Positions 1 to 9,011 are shown, counted from the stretch's first letter. The stretch is DNA of 64,000 nt from Brevundimonas vitisensis (GCF_016656965.1 NZ_CP067977.1:496001-560000); one strand, 5' to 3'. The notes: a model not told the origin generated them from the letters alone. A program made the numbers and translations.

Positions 1-740
1 TCGCCCAGGTCGCGGCGCCGGTCGGCCAGGGTTCGATAACCCACTGTGCCGCGCGCATTGCACATCAGATCGCCGGGTGAGATCTCTGCCTCGCCGGCAT
101 CGTAGGCCACATAGGCCGCTGCAGTGGCCTGGCCGTCCCGGGCGCGAATGGCCTGGTCGATATAGACGCGGTGCGCGACGTCGCGCTGGAACTGTTCCGG
201 CTCACCCAGACCGGCCTCGCACATCACCCAGCTGACGAAGGCGGCGGACCATGGCTCGACCCAGCCGACATCGGCGTCGGTAGCCTGCCAGCGACGGTTC
301 TGGCGACCGATGACCTGGGCTCCGTCGGGCGTTGCGCTCCAATAGCCGGCGATGGTCCGAGCCAGGCGAGGATCGGTCTCACGACGTCCGATCCGCAGCA
401 TATGCCGCGCTTGAACAGCGCGCGACCTGGGCGGATTGGCCGCTTCCGAGACGACGCCGTCCGGCAGGCGGCCCGTTTCGATCGCCCGGGCGTCCACGAC
501 CTGAAAGCCGAACACCGCCCACTCCTGCACCGCGACATCGACGATGCGCCGTCGGGCCCAGGACGTCGGCCCGACGCGGCATCCCGACTGCACCACCCGC
601 ATGCGGCCCCGCTCGCCCTCGATGCGGGACTCTGGCGGGATGACGTCGAAGACATCACGCGGCAATCGGGCCGTCTGGGCCGGCACCGGCGAGGTCGCCG
701 CCACCCAAGCGGCGAGCGCCAGGGCTAGAGCGGTGCGCAT
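1..740 (-). CDS. DUF2272 domain protein, exported, partial (runs off left edge)
   Basis: The gene starts at the ATG complementary to 738-740 and stays open to the window edge, so about 246 codons are visible and no stop is seen. The N-terminus (MRTALALALAAWVAATSP) is a signal peptide with a likely cut after VPA. Near codons 160-215 it carries EPWSAAFVSWVMCEAGL, AHRVYIDQAI and SPGDLMCNAR, which I recognise as the DUF2272 pattern; the family has no firm biochemical role, though it resembles NlpC/CHAP-like cell-wall domains. The start overlaps the end of the aminopeptidase gene by 16 nt, so it is probably the last visible gene of a prmA-aminopeptidase-DUF2272 operon. Confidence 0.72.
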   Translation of the reverse strand, partial: MRTALALALAAWVAATSPVPAQTARLPRDVFDVIPPESRIEGERGRMRVVQSGCRVGPTSWARRRIVDVAVQEWAVFGFQVVDARAIETGRLPDGVVSEAANPPRSRAVQARHMLRIGRRETDPRLARTIAGYWSATPDGAQVIGRQNRRWQATDADVGWVEPWSAAFVSWVMCEAGLGEPEQFQRDVAHRVYIDQAIRARDGQATAAAYVAYDAGEAEISPGDLMCNARGTVGYRTLADRRRDLG

Positions 741-2536
741 TGCGCCGTCAGCCAGTCCCGCACCTCGCCGTCCAGCAACGGACCGACCTTGGCCAGGGTC
801 GCGGCATGATAGGCATCGACATAGGCCCGCTCGTCCGGCGTCAGCAGATCCACGTCGATCAGGCTGCGGTCCAGGGGCGCGAAGGTCAGCTGCTCGAACC
901 CGTGCATGGGCCGCTCGCCGCCTGGGATCGGCTGGGGCGGAGTCACCACCTGCAAGGTCTCGATCCGGATGCCCCAGTGACCCTCACGGTAATAGCCGGG
1001 TTCGTTGGATAGGATCATGCCGGTCAGCAGCGGTTGGGTGTTCACCGCCTTGGCGATCCGCTGTGGGCCTTCGTGGACGCCGAGATAGCTGCCGACGCCA
1101 TGACCGGTGCCATGGTCATAGTCGAAGCCCTGCATCCACATGGGCAGGCGCGCCAGGGCGTCCAGCTGATGGCCGGTCGTGCCTTCGGGAAAGCGGACGG
1201 TGGCCATGGCGATATGGGCCTTCAGCACCAGGGTGAACATCCGCCGCTGGTCGGCTGAGGGCTGGCCCACGGCCATGGTCCGCGTCACATCCGTCGTGCC
1301 GTCCAGATACTGGCCGCCACCGTCCACCAGCAGCAGCGAGCCCTTTTCCATGCGGCGAAGGGTGCGAGTGACCGGCTTGTAGTGCGGCAGGGCACCGTTG
1401 GGACCAGCCCCGGCAATGGTGTCGAAGGACAAATCCTGAAGCGCGCCGGTCTGCTCGCGGAACCGCTCCAGCGCCTCGGCGACCTCGCGCTCGTCGGGCA
1501 GGGTGTGCTGGGCGACTGTGTCCACCCAGTGCAGGAACCGCGCCAGCGCCGCGCCATCGCGGATGTGGGCCTGTCGCGTCCCCTCGATCTCGACCGCATT
1601 CTTGGCGGCGCGTGGCAGGGCACAGGGATCCATGCCGCGCACGATCGTGGCGCCCGCTGCCTCCAGCCGGTCGAAATACCAGGCCGATGACTGGGCCGGG
1701 TCGATCAGGACCTTGCGGCCCGCCAGCCCGTCGAGCGCCGCCTCGAGCGCTTCGGGGGCCTTCAGTTCGACCGCATCGCCCAGCCAGGCGGCCAGGTCGT
1801 TGCCGACCTTGGCGGGATCCAGGAAGAGGGTCGCTGTGCCATCCGCGCGCAGAACCGCTTGGCCCAGCGGCAGGGGGGACCGGATCACGTCTCCGCCCCG
1901 GACGTTGAACAGCCAGGCGATGGACGACGGGGCCGTCAGCACAGCCGCATCCGCGCCTGCCTCTGCCACGACCGCGCCGATCCGGGTCCGCTTGGACGCA
2001 GCCGCTTCGCCGGTGTAGCGGTCTTCGTGCGGCACAACCGGTGCGCGGGGCTGTCCAGGCCGCGCCTCGCCCCAGGCCTGGTCCAGCGGATTGACATCCA
2101 CGGGCTTCAGAATCGCGCCCGCCTTGGCTGCTGCATGCTTCAGCGTCGCCAGGGCATCGGGGCTGTGCAGACGGGGGTCATAGCCGATCACGGCCCCCTG
2201 CGGCGCGCGCTCCAGATAGGCGGGCACCCCGCCCTCGACCAGATCGAGAATCTCGAACTGCTCGGGATCGACCTGCGCCTTGACCTGCACTGTATAGCGG
2301 CCATCGGCGAAGACGGCCGCCCGGTCGCGCAACACGACCCCGGCCCCGGCCGATCCGGTGAAGCCACTGATCCAGGCCAGCCGGTCGTTGGCTGCGGGCA
2401 GGTATTCGTTCTGATGCTCGTCCTCATGAGGGACCAGCAGGCCGTCCAGCCCCTGTTCGGCCATGCGCGCGCGAACGAGCGGCAGGTGGCGGGCCCCAAA
2501 GGATGGGTCGGTGGTTTCGTCGAAGGTCTGGCGCAT
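725..2536 (-). CDS. Aminopeptidase P family (Xaa-Pro aminopeptidase, M24B)
   Basis: A cytosolic metallopeptidase of about 603 aa that removes N-terminal residues preceding proline. Two creatinase-like N-terminal domains precede the M24 pita-bread domain. The metal ligands are visible in order: LLVDGGGQYLDGTTDVTRT (two Asp), GTGHGVGSYLGVHEGP (His), LSNEPGYY (Glu) and GIRIET (Glu). I chose the ATG at 2536 because the family N-terminus (MRQTFDETTDPSF) begins there; a longer reading to 2644 runs into prmA and has no family-like residues. It lies 43 nt behind prmA on the same strand, which suggests co-transcription. The length is typical of the long (about 600 aa) class. Confidence 0.9.
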   Translation of the reverse strand: MRQTFDETTDPSFGARHLPLVRARMAEQGLDGLLVPHEDEHQNEYLPAANDRLAWISGFTGSAGAGVVLRDRAAVFADGRYTVQVKAQVDPEQFEILDLVEGGVPAYLERAPQGAVIGYDPRLHSPDALATLKHAAAKAGAILKPVDVNPLDQAWGEARPGQPRAPVVPHEDRYTGEAAASKRTRIGAVVAEAGADAAVLTAPSSIAWLFNVRGGDVIRSPLPLGQAVLRADGTATLFLDPAKVGNDLAAWLGDAVELKAPEALEAALDGLAGRKVLIDPAQSSAWYFDRLEAAGATIVRGMDPCALPRAAKNAVEIEGTRQAHIRDGAALARFLHWVDTVAQHTLPDEREVAEALERFREQTGALQDLSFDTIAGAGPNGALPHYKPVTRTLRRMEKGSLLLVDGGGQYLDGTTDVTRTMAVGQPSADQRRMFTLVLKAHIAMATVRFPEGTTGHQLDALARLPMWMQGFDYDHGTGHGVGSYLGVHEGPQRIAKAVNTQPLLTGMILSNEPGYYREGHWGIRIETLQVVTPPQPIPGGERPMHGFEQLTFAPLDRSLIDVDLLTPDERAYVDAYHAATLAKVGPLLDGEVRDWLTAQCAPL

Positions 2537-2579
2537 GGTGCCTCTTATAGGTCGCCCATTCTCCAATGTGGAGGACCTG

Positions 2580-3449
2580 CTAACCCACCCGCCGCAGCAC
2601 CAGCGCGCTCCAGGCGTCGCGGCGATAGCGGCGCTCCAGGACAAAGCCGCGCGACAGATAGGCCGCCGTCACCCGGCGTTCCTGGGTCCGCAGCAGGCCG
2701 GACAGAATCGCCACCCCACCCAGTTTCAACGCGAGCTTGATGTCCTGCGACAGGGCCACCAGCGGCGGAGCCAGGATGTTGGCGAAGACCAGGTCGTAGG
2801 GGCCGTGTCCGCGCACCTTGGCATCGTTCAGACCGCTGGCATGGACGAAGCGGGCATCCGCCTGGTTCAGCTTGGCATTCTCATTGGAGATGCGGACGGA
2901 GGGCTCGTCGATATCCGTGCCGATCGCCACGCGAGAGCCGGTTCTGGCCGCCGCGATGGCCAGGACACCAGTACCGGCACCCACGTCCAGAACCCGCTCG
3001 AAACTCTCTCGCTTCAGCAGGTCGTCGAAAGCCAGCAGGCATCCGACGGTGGTGCCGTGGTGACCGGTGCCGAAGGCGGCACCGGCGTCGATCTTCAGAT
3101 TGACGGTATTGGGCGGCACCCGGCCCTGGTCGTGCGCGCCATAGACGAAGAACCGCCCCGCCCGCACCGGCGGCAGACCCGACAGCGACATCGCCAGCCA
3201 GTCCGCATCGGCCAAGGTCTCGACCACCACCGTCACACCAGGGTGTTCGGCAAGCCGCGCCTGCAAGCCCTCGGACTCCTCCTCGGTCGTCGGGAAGGCG
3301 TCGATGCGCCAGACGTCGCGATCCTCGTCCTCCTCCAGGATGGAATAGGTCGCGCCCTCCAGCATCGGATCAGCGTCGATGGCTTCGGCAGCGGTCTCGG
3401 CAGCCACGCGCGAACCGCGTGCGATTATCTGCACTGGGCTATGTGACAT
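2580..3449 (-). CDS. prmA: Ribosomal protein L11 methyltransferase
   Basis: A 289-aa SAM-dependent methyltransferase that in characterised relatives trimethylates ribosomal protein L11. The N-terminal substrate-recognition half is acidic. The catalytic half has [10 protein letters not shown] (about 124-134), the SAM-binding loop [16 protein letters not shown] (about 153) and the [10 protein letters not shown] signature, a version of the NxxxxPL motif of PrmA. It is the first gene of a minus-strand run with aminopeptidase P and the DUF2272 gene, and it is transcribed away from the Ala/Lys/Pro-rich gene at 3535. The length matches the family. Confidence 0.93.
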   Translation of the reverse strand: MSHSPVQIIARGSRVAAETAAEAIDADPMLEGATYSILEEDEDRDVWRIDAFPTTEEESEGLQARLAEHPGVTVVVETLADADWLAMSLSGLPPVRAGRFFVYGAHDQGRVPPNTVNLKIDAGAAFGTGHHGTTVGCLLAFDDLLKRESFERVLDVGAGTGVLAIAAARTGSRVAIGTDIDEPSVRISNENAKLNQADARFVHASGLNDAKVRGHGPYDLVFANILAPPLVALSQDIKLALKLGGVAILSGLLRTQERRVTAAYLSRGFVLERRYRRDAWSALVLRRVG

Positions 3450-3534
3450 TTCTCAAACCCCGTTATCATTGCGAATCGAGACACGCGCGGGCGTGCGCTC
3501 TAACGCCTGCAGCAACCGAGGGGTCGGGTAATTC

Positions 3535-4134
3535 ATGGCTAAGTCACCATCCACATCCAGTAAGGCGACGCCGAAACCGGCAGCCGCCGCCGCTTCCAAG
3601 CCTAAACCGGCCGCGAAGTCGAGCGCCGTCTCAAAGCCCAAGCCCGCCGCCGCCGCCGCCAAGGCCGCGCCCGCCCCCAAGACTGCGGCTCCGAAACCGG
3701 CCGCAAAGCCGGCTGCGACAAAGGTCGCGGCGAAGCCTGCGGCCAAGGCTGCGCCCGCTGCCAAGACGGCGGCCAAGCCTGCGGTCAAAGCCGTCGCCAA
3801 GCCAGCGGCGACCCCGAAAGCTGCCGTGAAGGCCGCCCCCGCAGCCAAGGCTCCGGCTGCAAAGGCCGCTGCCAAACCCGCCGCCAAGCCTGCGGTCAAG
3901 AAGGCCCCGGTCGCCAAGGCTGCGCCGAAGGCCGCCCCGGCGCCGAAGCCTGTGGCCGCAGCCCCGGAAGCAGCACCGGCCGTAGCTGCCGCCCCCGCCT
4001 CAGCCCCGGCCACGGCACCCGCTCCGAAGCCTGTCGAAGCGCCCAAACCGGCAGCGGCGCCAACGCCGGCCGCCAAGGCCCAGCCCAAGGGCTTTTTCAG
4101 CAAGCTGGCCGACATCGTGTTCGGCAAGCGCTGA
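3535..4134 (+). CDS. Histone H1-like Ala/Lys/Pro-rich basic protein
   Basis: A 199-aa protein of very low complexity, built mostly from AKPAAK-type units (Ala, Lys, Pro), strongly basic up to about residue 135 and then Ala/Pro/Glu-rich. It ends in a different, conserved-looking tail, GFFSKLADIVFGKR. This resembles the C-terminal tails of histone H1 and the bacterial H1-like proteins (Hc2/AlgP type), so nucleic-acid binding is an inference. No signal peptide or membrane segment is present. A strong terminator follows at once, so it is likely a single-gene unit. The long Ala-rich reading frame on the opposite strand is a shadow. Confidence 0.75.
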   Translation: MAKSPSTSSKATPKPAAAAASKPKPAAKSSAVSKPKPAAAAAKAAPAPKTAAPKPAAKPAATKVAAKPAAKAAPAAKTAAKPAVKAVAKPAATPKAAVKAAPAAKAPAAKAAAKPAAKPAVKKAPVAKAAPKAAPAPKPVAAAPEAAPAVAAAPASAPATAPAPKPVEAPKPAAAPTPAAKAQPKGFFSKLADIVFGKR

Positions 4135-4157
4135 TAGCCTCAGTCGTGAATTGAAGA

Positions 4158-4193
4158 AGCGCCGGACGGTCATCCGTCCGGCGCTTTTTCTTT
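4158..4193 (+). terminator. Rho-independent terminator of the H1-like gene
   Basis: A perfect 12-bp stem (agcgccggacgg / ccgtccggcgct) with a TCAT loop at 4170-4173 is followed by TTTTCTTT. It begins 24 nt after the stop of the H1-like gene. The T-run supports rightward termination, although the stem could also slow transcription arriving from the DUF3126 gene. Confidence 0.85.
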
Positions 4194-4209
4194 GTCCGAA
4201 GACAGCGCG

Positions 4210-4419
4210 TCAGGCGGCCGGCAGGTCTTCGGCCAGGATCGCCATTTCGAACATGAACGAGCCGTCGCCGTCCTCATCTTCGAAGACCACGCCGATGAAC
4301 TCGTCATCGACATAGACCTCGGCGGAATCGGCCTGTTTGCGGGCCTTCACCTGGATGCCGCCATGATTGAAGGTGCGCTTCAGGTGCGTCTCGACGCGTT
4401 TCAGGTCAGTGTCTTTCAC
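4210..4419 (-). CDS. DUF3126 family protein
   Basis: A small 69-aa acidic protein (MKDTDLKRVETHLKRTF...) whose C-terminal half contains DDEFIGVVFEDEDGDGSF and FEMAILAEDL. I recognise this as the short alphaproteobacterial DUF3126 family, which has no known function. It sits 86 nt behind cysE on the same strand, an arrangement I recall from relatives, so it may be transcribed with NUDIX-cysE. No export signal is visible. Confidence 0.8.
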   Translation of the reverse strand: MKDTDLKRVETHLKRTFNHGGIQVKARKQADSAEVYVDDEFIGVVFEDEDGDGSFMFEMAILAEDLPAA

Positions 4420-4505
4420 GGTCGGGCCTCTTGGTCTTTTTGTGGGCTGAGAGAGCGGCGGACCCTAGGCGTCAGGCAGGGGGATGTGAACCCCTGCTCC
4501 CAAGG

Positions 4506-5327
4506 TCAGATGACGAAGTCGTAGACCACGTCGGCCAGAGTGTGGTCCATGGTGCGGGCCGGAGTGGCTTCTGTGGGGCAGTTGACCAGCCGGGCGGGTA
4601 CCCCCGCCACCGTGCACCCGGCAGGAACCGGCTTCAGCACCACCGAGCCAGAGGCAACCTTGGCGTAGTCGCCGACCAGGATGTTGCCCAGAACCTTGGC
4701 CCCGGCACCCAGCAGAACCCCTCGGCCGATCTTGGGATGCCGGTCACCGCGTTCGGCACCGGTTCCGCCCAGGGTGACGCCGTGCAGCATGGAAACTTCA
4801 TCGCCGACGACTGCGGTCTCGCCGATCACCACGCCTGTGCCGTGATCGATGAAGATGCCGGCCCCCAGAAGCGCCGCCGGATGAATGTCGACCTGGAACA
4901 GCTCCGAAATCCGGCTCTGGAAGTGGAACGCCAGGGTCTCGCGCCCCTGCCCCCACAGCCAGTGCGCCACGCGCCAGGCTTCCAGGGCCTGAAAGCCTTT
5001 GAAGTACAGAAAGGGCTGCAGGAGCGAACGGATCGCTGGGTCTCGCTCCGCCACCGCCTGCAAATCCGCTTCGGCCGCGGCCACGATGCCAGGATCGGCG
5101 GCGAACGCGCCCAGCGATACCTCGCGGATCGTCATCGCGCCGAGCTCGGAATCGCCCAGCTTGCGCGCGATCTGGAAGCTCAGGGCTGCGGCCAGATCGC
5201 TGTGCGACAGGATGACGGCATTCAGCAGAGACGCCAGGCGAGGCTCGTCGCGCACCGCATCGGTGGCGGCGGCCCGCAACTGATCCCACAGGCTTTCAGA
5301 TGTCGGCACGATTTCCAGATGGGCCAT
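4506..5327 (-). CDS. cysE: Serine O-acetyltransferase
   Basis: A 273-aa enzyme transferring acetyl from acetyl-CoA to L-serine, giving O-acetylserine, the entry to cysteine synthesis. The N-terminal helical SAT domain (about 1-140) is followed by a left-handed beta-helix of hexapeptide repeats. The catalytic region FIDHGTGVVIGETA and the MLHGVTLGGTG turn are present. The tail is short and ends in DVVYDFVI, a plausible docking tail for O-acetylserine sulfhydrylase. It starts 18 nt after the NUDIX gene and precedes DUF3126. The trans-sulfuration pair at 13-15.7 kb is a second sulfur-amino-acid locus in the window. Confidence 0.95.
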   Translation of the reverse strand: MAHLEIVPTSESLWDQLRAAATDAVRDEPRLASLLNAVILSHSDLAAALSFQIARKLGDSELGAMTIREVSLGAFAADPGIVAAAEADLQAVAERDPAIRSLLQPFLYFKGFQALEAWRVAHWLWGQGRETLAFHFQSRISELFQVDIHPAALLGAGIFIDHGTGVVIGETAVVGDEVSMLHGVTLGGTGAERGDRHPKIGRGVLLGAGAKVLGNILVGDYAKVASGSVVLKPVPAGCTVAGVPARLVNCPTEATPARTMDHTLADVVYDFVI

Positions 5328-5345
5328 GGGGGCCTCCGTTCCCGA

Positions 5346-5984
5346 TCAGTCTAGCCGATGCAGCATCGCGTGCGCCAGCCAGCCGGGCAGCTGCCCTTCA
5401 CGCGCCATATGGTACGCCTTGTAGGCGGTCGCCACCGTCAGGGCGTCCCGGACAGCCCCGCGCTCGATTTCAGCCATCAGCGTCAGATAAGGGACACGCG
5501 CCACGGCAATGACCTCTGTCGGGTCGGGTGCGGTCGGTGCCGGCGACAGGTCCCAGGCCAGCCAGGTCATGGCCCGTTCGTCGGTGATGGAGTTGGACAG
5601 GTCCAGGCTCAGGACCGGCCGCCACGACCGCGCCGTCAGACCCGCCTCCTCGGCCAGTTCGCGCTGGATACCCGCCAGGGGGTCCTCCCCCTCCGGCCCG
5701 CCGCCTTCGGGCATTTCCCAGGAATAGGACTTGAGAGCGAACCGCTGTTGTCCCACCAGGGTCACCGTCCCATCGGGATGAACGGGCAGAACGCCCAGCG
5801 CCAGGTTCTTCGGGCGCATGACGACATAGTCGGCTACCGCCCCGGTCGGAGCGGTCGCCGCGTGCCGGGTCAGGCGCATCCACGGATTCTCGAACACCGT
5901 CTCGGCGCCCGCGTCCTGCCAGGCGGGGGGATGGGTCGCCGGGTTGTCCCAGGACGGTGAGGGGCAGTCTTCGTGATCTTGCAT
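5346..5984 (-). CDS. NUDIX hydrolase (ADP-sugar pyrophosphatase-like)
   Basis: A 212-aa NUDIX protein. The box fits GX5EX7REUXEEXGU exactly, with GGGPEGED, then RELAEEAGL around residues 105-127. The order of elements (a beta-strand domain containing FENPWMRLTRH and NLALGVLPVHPDGTVTLVGQ before the box) resembles ADP-ribose or GDP-mannose pyrophosphatases; the substrate cannot be read. I chose the ATG at 5984 (MQDHEDCPSP) because longer readings cross the divergent nitroreductase gene. It lies 18 nt upstream of cysE and is probably in one transcript with it. Confidence 0.85.
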   Translation of the reverse strand: MQDHEDCPSPSWDNPATHPPAWQDAGAETVFENPWMRLTRHAATAPTGAVADYVVMRPKNLALGVLPVHPDGTVTLVGQQRFALKSYSWEMPEGGGPEGEDPLAGIQRELAEEAGLTARSWRPVLSLDLSNSITDERAMTWLAWDLSPAPTAPDPTEVIAVARVPYLTLMAEIERGAVRDALTVATAYKAYHMAREGQLPGWLAHAMLHRLD

Positions 5985-6029
5985 GGGCGGGGTATGGCGC
6001 CTGCGGCCCACGACGCCTAGCTGCACAGT

Positions 6030-6629
6030 ATGACCTCTTTCGATCTCGGCACTCCCCTGCCCCTGCCAACACCGTCCGACGAACTGCTCCGACGGCTGGC
6101 CACACGCCGATCCGCCCCGGCCCAGAGCCTGGTCGGGCCGGGCCCCGACGCGGCCCAGTTGCAGGAGATCCTGACCCTGGGGGCCCGCACCCCCGATCAC
6201 GGCAAACTGTTCCCCTGGCGCTTCGTCGTGCTGGGGCCCCAAAGCCGAGCAAGGATCGCCGACGACCTGCGGGCCCTCGCCATACAGAAGGGGCTGCCGG
6301 ACAAGGCGCGTGCCGTGCTGGCCAAGCTGGTAAATCCACCGCTCAGCATCCTGGTGGTGTCGACAGCCGCACCGGCCTCCAAACCCGTCTGGGAGCAGGA
6401 GCTGTCCGCCGGAGCCGTCTGCATGAATATCGAACACGCTGCGGGTGCCCTGGGGTTCGCCTCCAGCTGGATCACCGACTGGTACAGCTATGAGCCCGAA
6501 GCCACGGCCCTGTTCGGACTGACGGGCGCGGAAAAGGTCGCCGGTTTCATCCACATCGGCAGCCTGTCAGAGCCGCCGCTGGAGCGCGAACGTCCCGACG
6601 TGGCGGCGATCACCACGATTCTGCCCTGA
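6030..6629 (+). CDS. Nitroreductase family protein (YdjA-like)
   Basis: A 199-aa FMN-dependent oxidoreductase of the small nitroreductase type. RRSAPAQSLVGPGP near the N-terminus, ARTPDHGKLFPWRFVVL (about 50-66), WEQELSAGAVCMN and EKVAGFIHIG match the pattern of E. coli YdjA. Such enzymes use NAD(P)H to reduce nitro compounds or related substrates; the natural substrate is unknown. It is divergent from the NUDIX gene with only 45 nt between starts. Confidence 0.85.
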   Translation: MTSFDLGTPLPLPTPSDELLRRLATRRSAPAQSLVGPGPDAAQLQEILTLGARTPDHGKLFPWRFVVLGPQSRARIADDLRALAIQKGLPDKARAVLAKLVNPPLSILVVSTAAPASKPVWEQELSAGAVCMNIEHAAGALGFASSWITDWYSYEPEATALFGLTGAEKVAGFIHIGSLSEPPLERERPDVAAITTILP

Positions 6630-6685
6630 CGATTGCCGCCTTTGCAAACCCATGTTTTAGTCGGTCGGTCTTCGCGAGGGTCAGG

Positions 6686-7141
6686 ATGAAGCGGTATCGG
6701 TCATTGGCGGCCTTGATGGCCCTGTTCGGCGCGACCACGGCGCTGGCCCAGGACGCGGTGCCCTTTGCCCCATCCGGCACCTGGTTCTTCCGCACCGATG
6801 CCCGTGCGAATGGCCGCCCTGTCTGTTCAGAGTGGTGGACCTTTGGCCCCGGCGACCAGATGCTGGTCAACAGCGGCGAGGAAAAGGTCAACAAGCGCTT
6901 CCGCGTCGAGCAGGACGACACCGGCCTGTGGCTGGTCACCGAGAATCTGGCGACCAACGGCCTGCCGGACTGCATGGGGCAGTCGTCCGCGACCGTCTCG
7001 CCGGGAGAGAACCGGATCTATCTGGTGCCTATGAATGGCGGGCGGGTGCTGACCTGTCCGGCCCCGGGGCGTACGCCGGACGGCGCGCCCTATGTCTCCG
7101 GATGCTATGGGGCCATCATGCCTGCCGATCAGGTCGGCTGA
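6686..7141 (+). CDS. Exported protein of unknown function
   Basis: A 151-aa protein with a clear signal peptide (MKRYRSLAALMALFGATTALAQ, cut after ALA). The mature part has four Cys (RPVCSEWW, LPDCMGQS, VLTCPAPG, SGCYGAIM), which suggests two disulfides in the periplasm. I do not recognise the family. Its last 26 nt overlap the end of the convergent DUF817 gene. No partner gene is evident. Confidence 0.7.
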   Translation: MKRYRSLAALMALFGATTALAQDAVPFAPSGTWFFRTDARANGRPVCSEWWTFGPGDQMLVNSGEEKVNKRFRVEQDDTGLWLVTENLATNGLPDCMGQSSATVSPGENRIYLVPMNGGRVLTCPAPGRTPDGAPYVSGCYGAIMPADQVG

Positions 7142-7991
7142 CCTCTGGCACCGGTCGGTGGACCAGGGAGACCAGGACCACGCTGATGATCATCAGCAGG
7201 AACCAGGCCCCCAGCTTTTGCAGCGACACCGGCTCCCATCCCGCTGATTGATCGGGATAGACCCAGGCCCGCCCGAAGGTGCCCAGGTTCTCGGCAAACC
7301 AGATGAACAGGGCCACCAGCCCATAGCCCAGCAACAACGGCATGGCCCGGCGGGTCCGGTCGGCGGTGAAAAAGAACCACCCCCGTCCGAACAGCAGCAC
7401 CGTTGCCGCGAACAGGCCCAGCCGCACGTCCGGCAGCCAATGGTGAGCAAAGAAGTTCACATAGATGGCCGCCGCCAGCACCCAGGTCGTCCACAGCGGC
7501 GGATAATGACTGACGCCGATGTCGAAGATGCGCTGGACCCGCGCGATATAGCTGCCGACCGCCGCATACATGAAGCCGGTGAAAAGCGGCACCGCCCCGA
7601 TCCGCAGCAGCGAGTCTTCCGGATAGACCCACGACCCGTGGGCCGTCTTGAACAACTCCATCACCGTCCCGGCGATGTGGAACAGGAAGATAACCCGCGC
7701 CTCTTCCCAGCTTTCCAGCTTCAGCGCCAGCATGGCCGCCTGGATGGCGAGGGCAGCCACGACCAGGAAGTCATACCGGCTGACCGGGGCCCCGTCGGGC
7801 CACAGCAAATGGGTCCCCAGGATGAGCGCCAGCATCGCGCCACCAAACAGACAGGCCCAGCCCTGATTGATGCCGAACATCAAAAACTCGAAGGCACGGC
7901 GAGACCAGACCCCGCGATCGGCCGCCGTCTGCAGGCGAACCAGCCAGCGACGCCCCCAGGCCTCAAGCGGAAGGCGTCTGGCCATGGTCAC
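7116..7991 (-). CDS. DUF817 family integral membrane protein
   Basis: A 291-aa polytopic membrane protein with about eight hydrophobic segments. The diagnostic region is ELFKTAHGSWVYPEDSLLRI (about 122-141), followed by FTGFMYAAVGSYIARV and WFAENLGTFGRAWVYP. I recognise DUF817, whose function is unknown. The translation can start at MTMARR or at the Met two codons later. It lies 7 nt after DUF3429, and queF-DUF3429-DUF817 read as one minus-strand run. Confidence 0.85.
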   Translation of the reverse strand: MTMARRLPLEAWGRRWLVRLQTAADRGVWSRRAFEFLMFGINQGWACLFGGAMLALILGTHLLWPDGAPVSRYDFLVVAALAIQAAMLALKLESWEEARVIFLFHIAGTVMELFKTAHGSWVYPEDSLLRIGAVPLFTGFMYAAVGSYIARVQRIFDIGVSHYPPLWTTWVLAAAIYVNFFAHHWLPDVRLGLFAATVLLFGRGWFFFTADRTRRAMPLLLGYGLVALFIWFAENLGTFGRAWVYPDQSAGWEPVSLQKLGAWFLLMIISVVLVSLVHRPVPEVSRPDRQA

Positions 7992-7998
7992 TGACGGC

Positions 7999-8481
7999 TC
8001 ACGCCAGGCCGGCCAGAACCGTCAGAACCCCCAGGCCGAGGGACAACGGCACGCGCAGGGCCAGCCACCCTGCCGGTGTCAGGCCGCAGGTCTTCATCCG
8101 CCAGTCGACGAAAAGGCTTCCCGCAATGGCCAGCCCCAGGATCACCAGGGACGGACCCGGCCACTCACCGCCGGTCGCCCAGGGCCAGGCCGTCGCCAGG
8201 GCGATCAGGGACGGCCCCACGGCCGCGAACCAGATCCAGTTCGGGACGCGCGCGCCACTGGCTGCGGCCAGCCCCCACCACAGGCCGCCCAGAAAACTGA
8301 AGATCAGGGCCGCATAGGCATAGCCTACGCTAAGGGCCGTGAACCGCTCTGCATCGCCGCCCAGGGTCAGTGTGGCCACGACCAGGACCTGCGGCAGCAG
8401 CCCGGCAAAGCCGAGCGCCAGGGCCAGTCTGGGAAGCCCAGTTCCCGGCCCGGAAGGCGCGTCCTGCGTCGCTCCCTGCAT
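7999..8481 (-). CDS. DUF3429 family membrane protein
   Basis: A 160-aa protein with four or five hydrophobic segments: GLPRLALALGFAGLLPQVLV, a central FSFLGGLWWGLA motif, and a Trp/Arg turn (VDWRMKTCGL) before the last helix pair. The FLGGxxWG motif is typical of DUF3429. I use the ATG at 8481 (MQGATQDAPSG) because longer readings run into queF. It starts 2 nt after the queF stop, so the two are probably translationally coupled. Confidence 0.78.
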   Translation of the reverse strand: MQGATQDAPSGPGTGLPRLALALGFAGLLPQVLVVATLTLGGDAERFTALSVGYAYAALIFSFLGGLWWGLAAASGARVPNWIWFAAVGPSLIALATAWPWATGGEWPGPSLVILGLAIAGSLFVDWRMKTCGLTPAGWLALRVPLSLGLGVLTVLAGLA

Positions 8482-8483
8482 AC

Positions 8484-8945
8484 CTAGCCCCGCCCGCGAT
8501 AGGTCGGCACGCCCTGATCGGGCAGCCACAGGCCTTCCGGCGGGGCTCCCGTCTGCCAGAAGACGTCGATGGGGATGCCGCCGCGCGGATACCAGTATCC
8601 GCCGATGCGCAGCCAACGCGGGGACAGCAGGTCCGCGATCCGCTTGCCGACTGCGACCGTGCAGTCTTCATGGAATGCCCCGTGGTTGCGGAAACTGGTC
8701 AGGTAGAGCTTCAGCGACTTGGATTCGACCAGCCAGTCGCCCGGCGCATAGTCGATCACCAGATGCGCAAAGTCCGGCTGGCCCGTCACGGGGCACAGGC
8801 TGGTAAACTCCGGCGCGGTGAACCGAGCCAGGTAAAGGTCGCCCGGATGCGGATTGGGCACCCGTTCCAGCACGGCGGTTTCAGGGCTGGTCGGGGCGGC
8901 GATCTGGACGCCAAGCTGGGACAGGCCGGAGATGTCTGTGGTCAT
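8484..8945 (-). CDS. queF: NADPH-dependent 7-cyano-7-deazaguanine reductase (preQ1 synthase)
   Basis: A 153-aa enzyme reducing preQ0 to preQ1 in queuosine biosynthesis. It is the short unimodular type: the catalytic Cys lies in [13 protein letters not shown], and the QueF motif [20 protein letters not shown] and the following EDC are intact. Start chosen at MTTDISGL (8945). No other queuosine gene is in the window. It leads a run into DUF3429 and DUF817, and is divergent from the tandem TonB-domain gene. I see no preQ1 riboswitch in the 66 nt between them. Confidence 0.93.
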   Translation of the reverse strand: MTTDISGLSQLGVQIAAPTSPETAVLERVPNPHPGDLYLARFTAPEFTSLCPVTGQPDFAHLVIDYAPGDWLVESKSLKLYLTSFRNHGAFHEDCTVAVGKRIADLLSPRWLRIGGYWYPRGGIPIDVFWQTGAPPEGLWLPDQGVPTYRGRG

Positions 8946-9011
8946 TGAATGCGACTTGCGAAGCCCGGCCGTGCGCGGGCATGGTGGAGTGGGGTACGGG
9001 GAGATACGGCG

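Noticed and set aside
3453..4127. Long Ala/Gly-rich reading frame on the minus strand opposite the H1-like gene
   Set aside because: It is the mirror of AKP codon repeats, has no plausible start context and the plus-strand gene has a good start and terminator.
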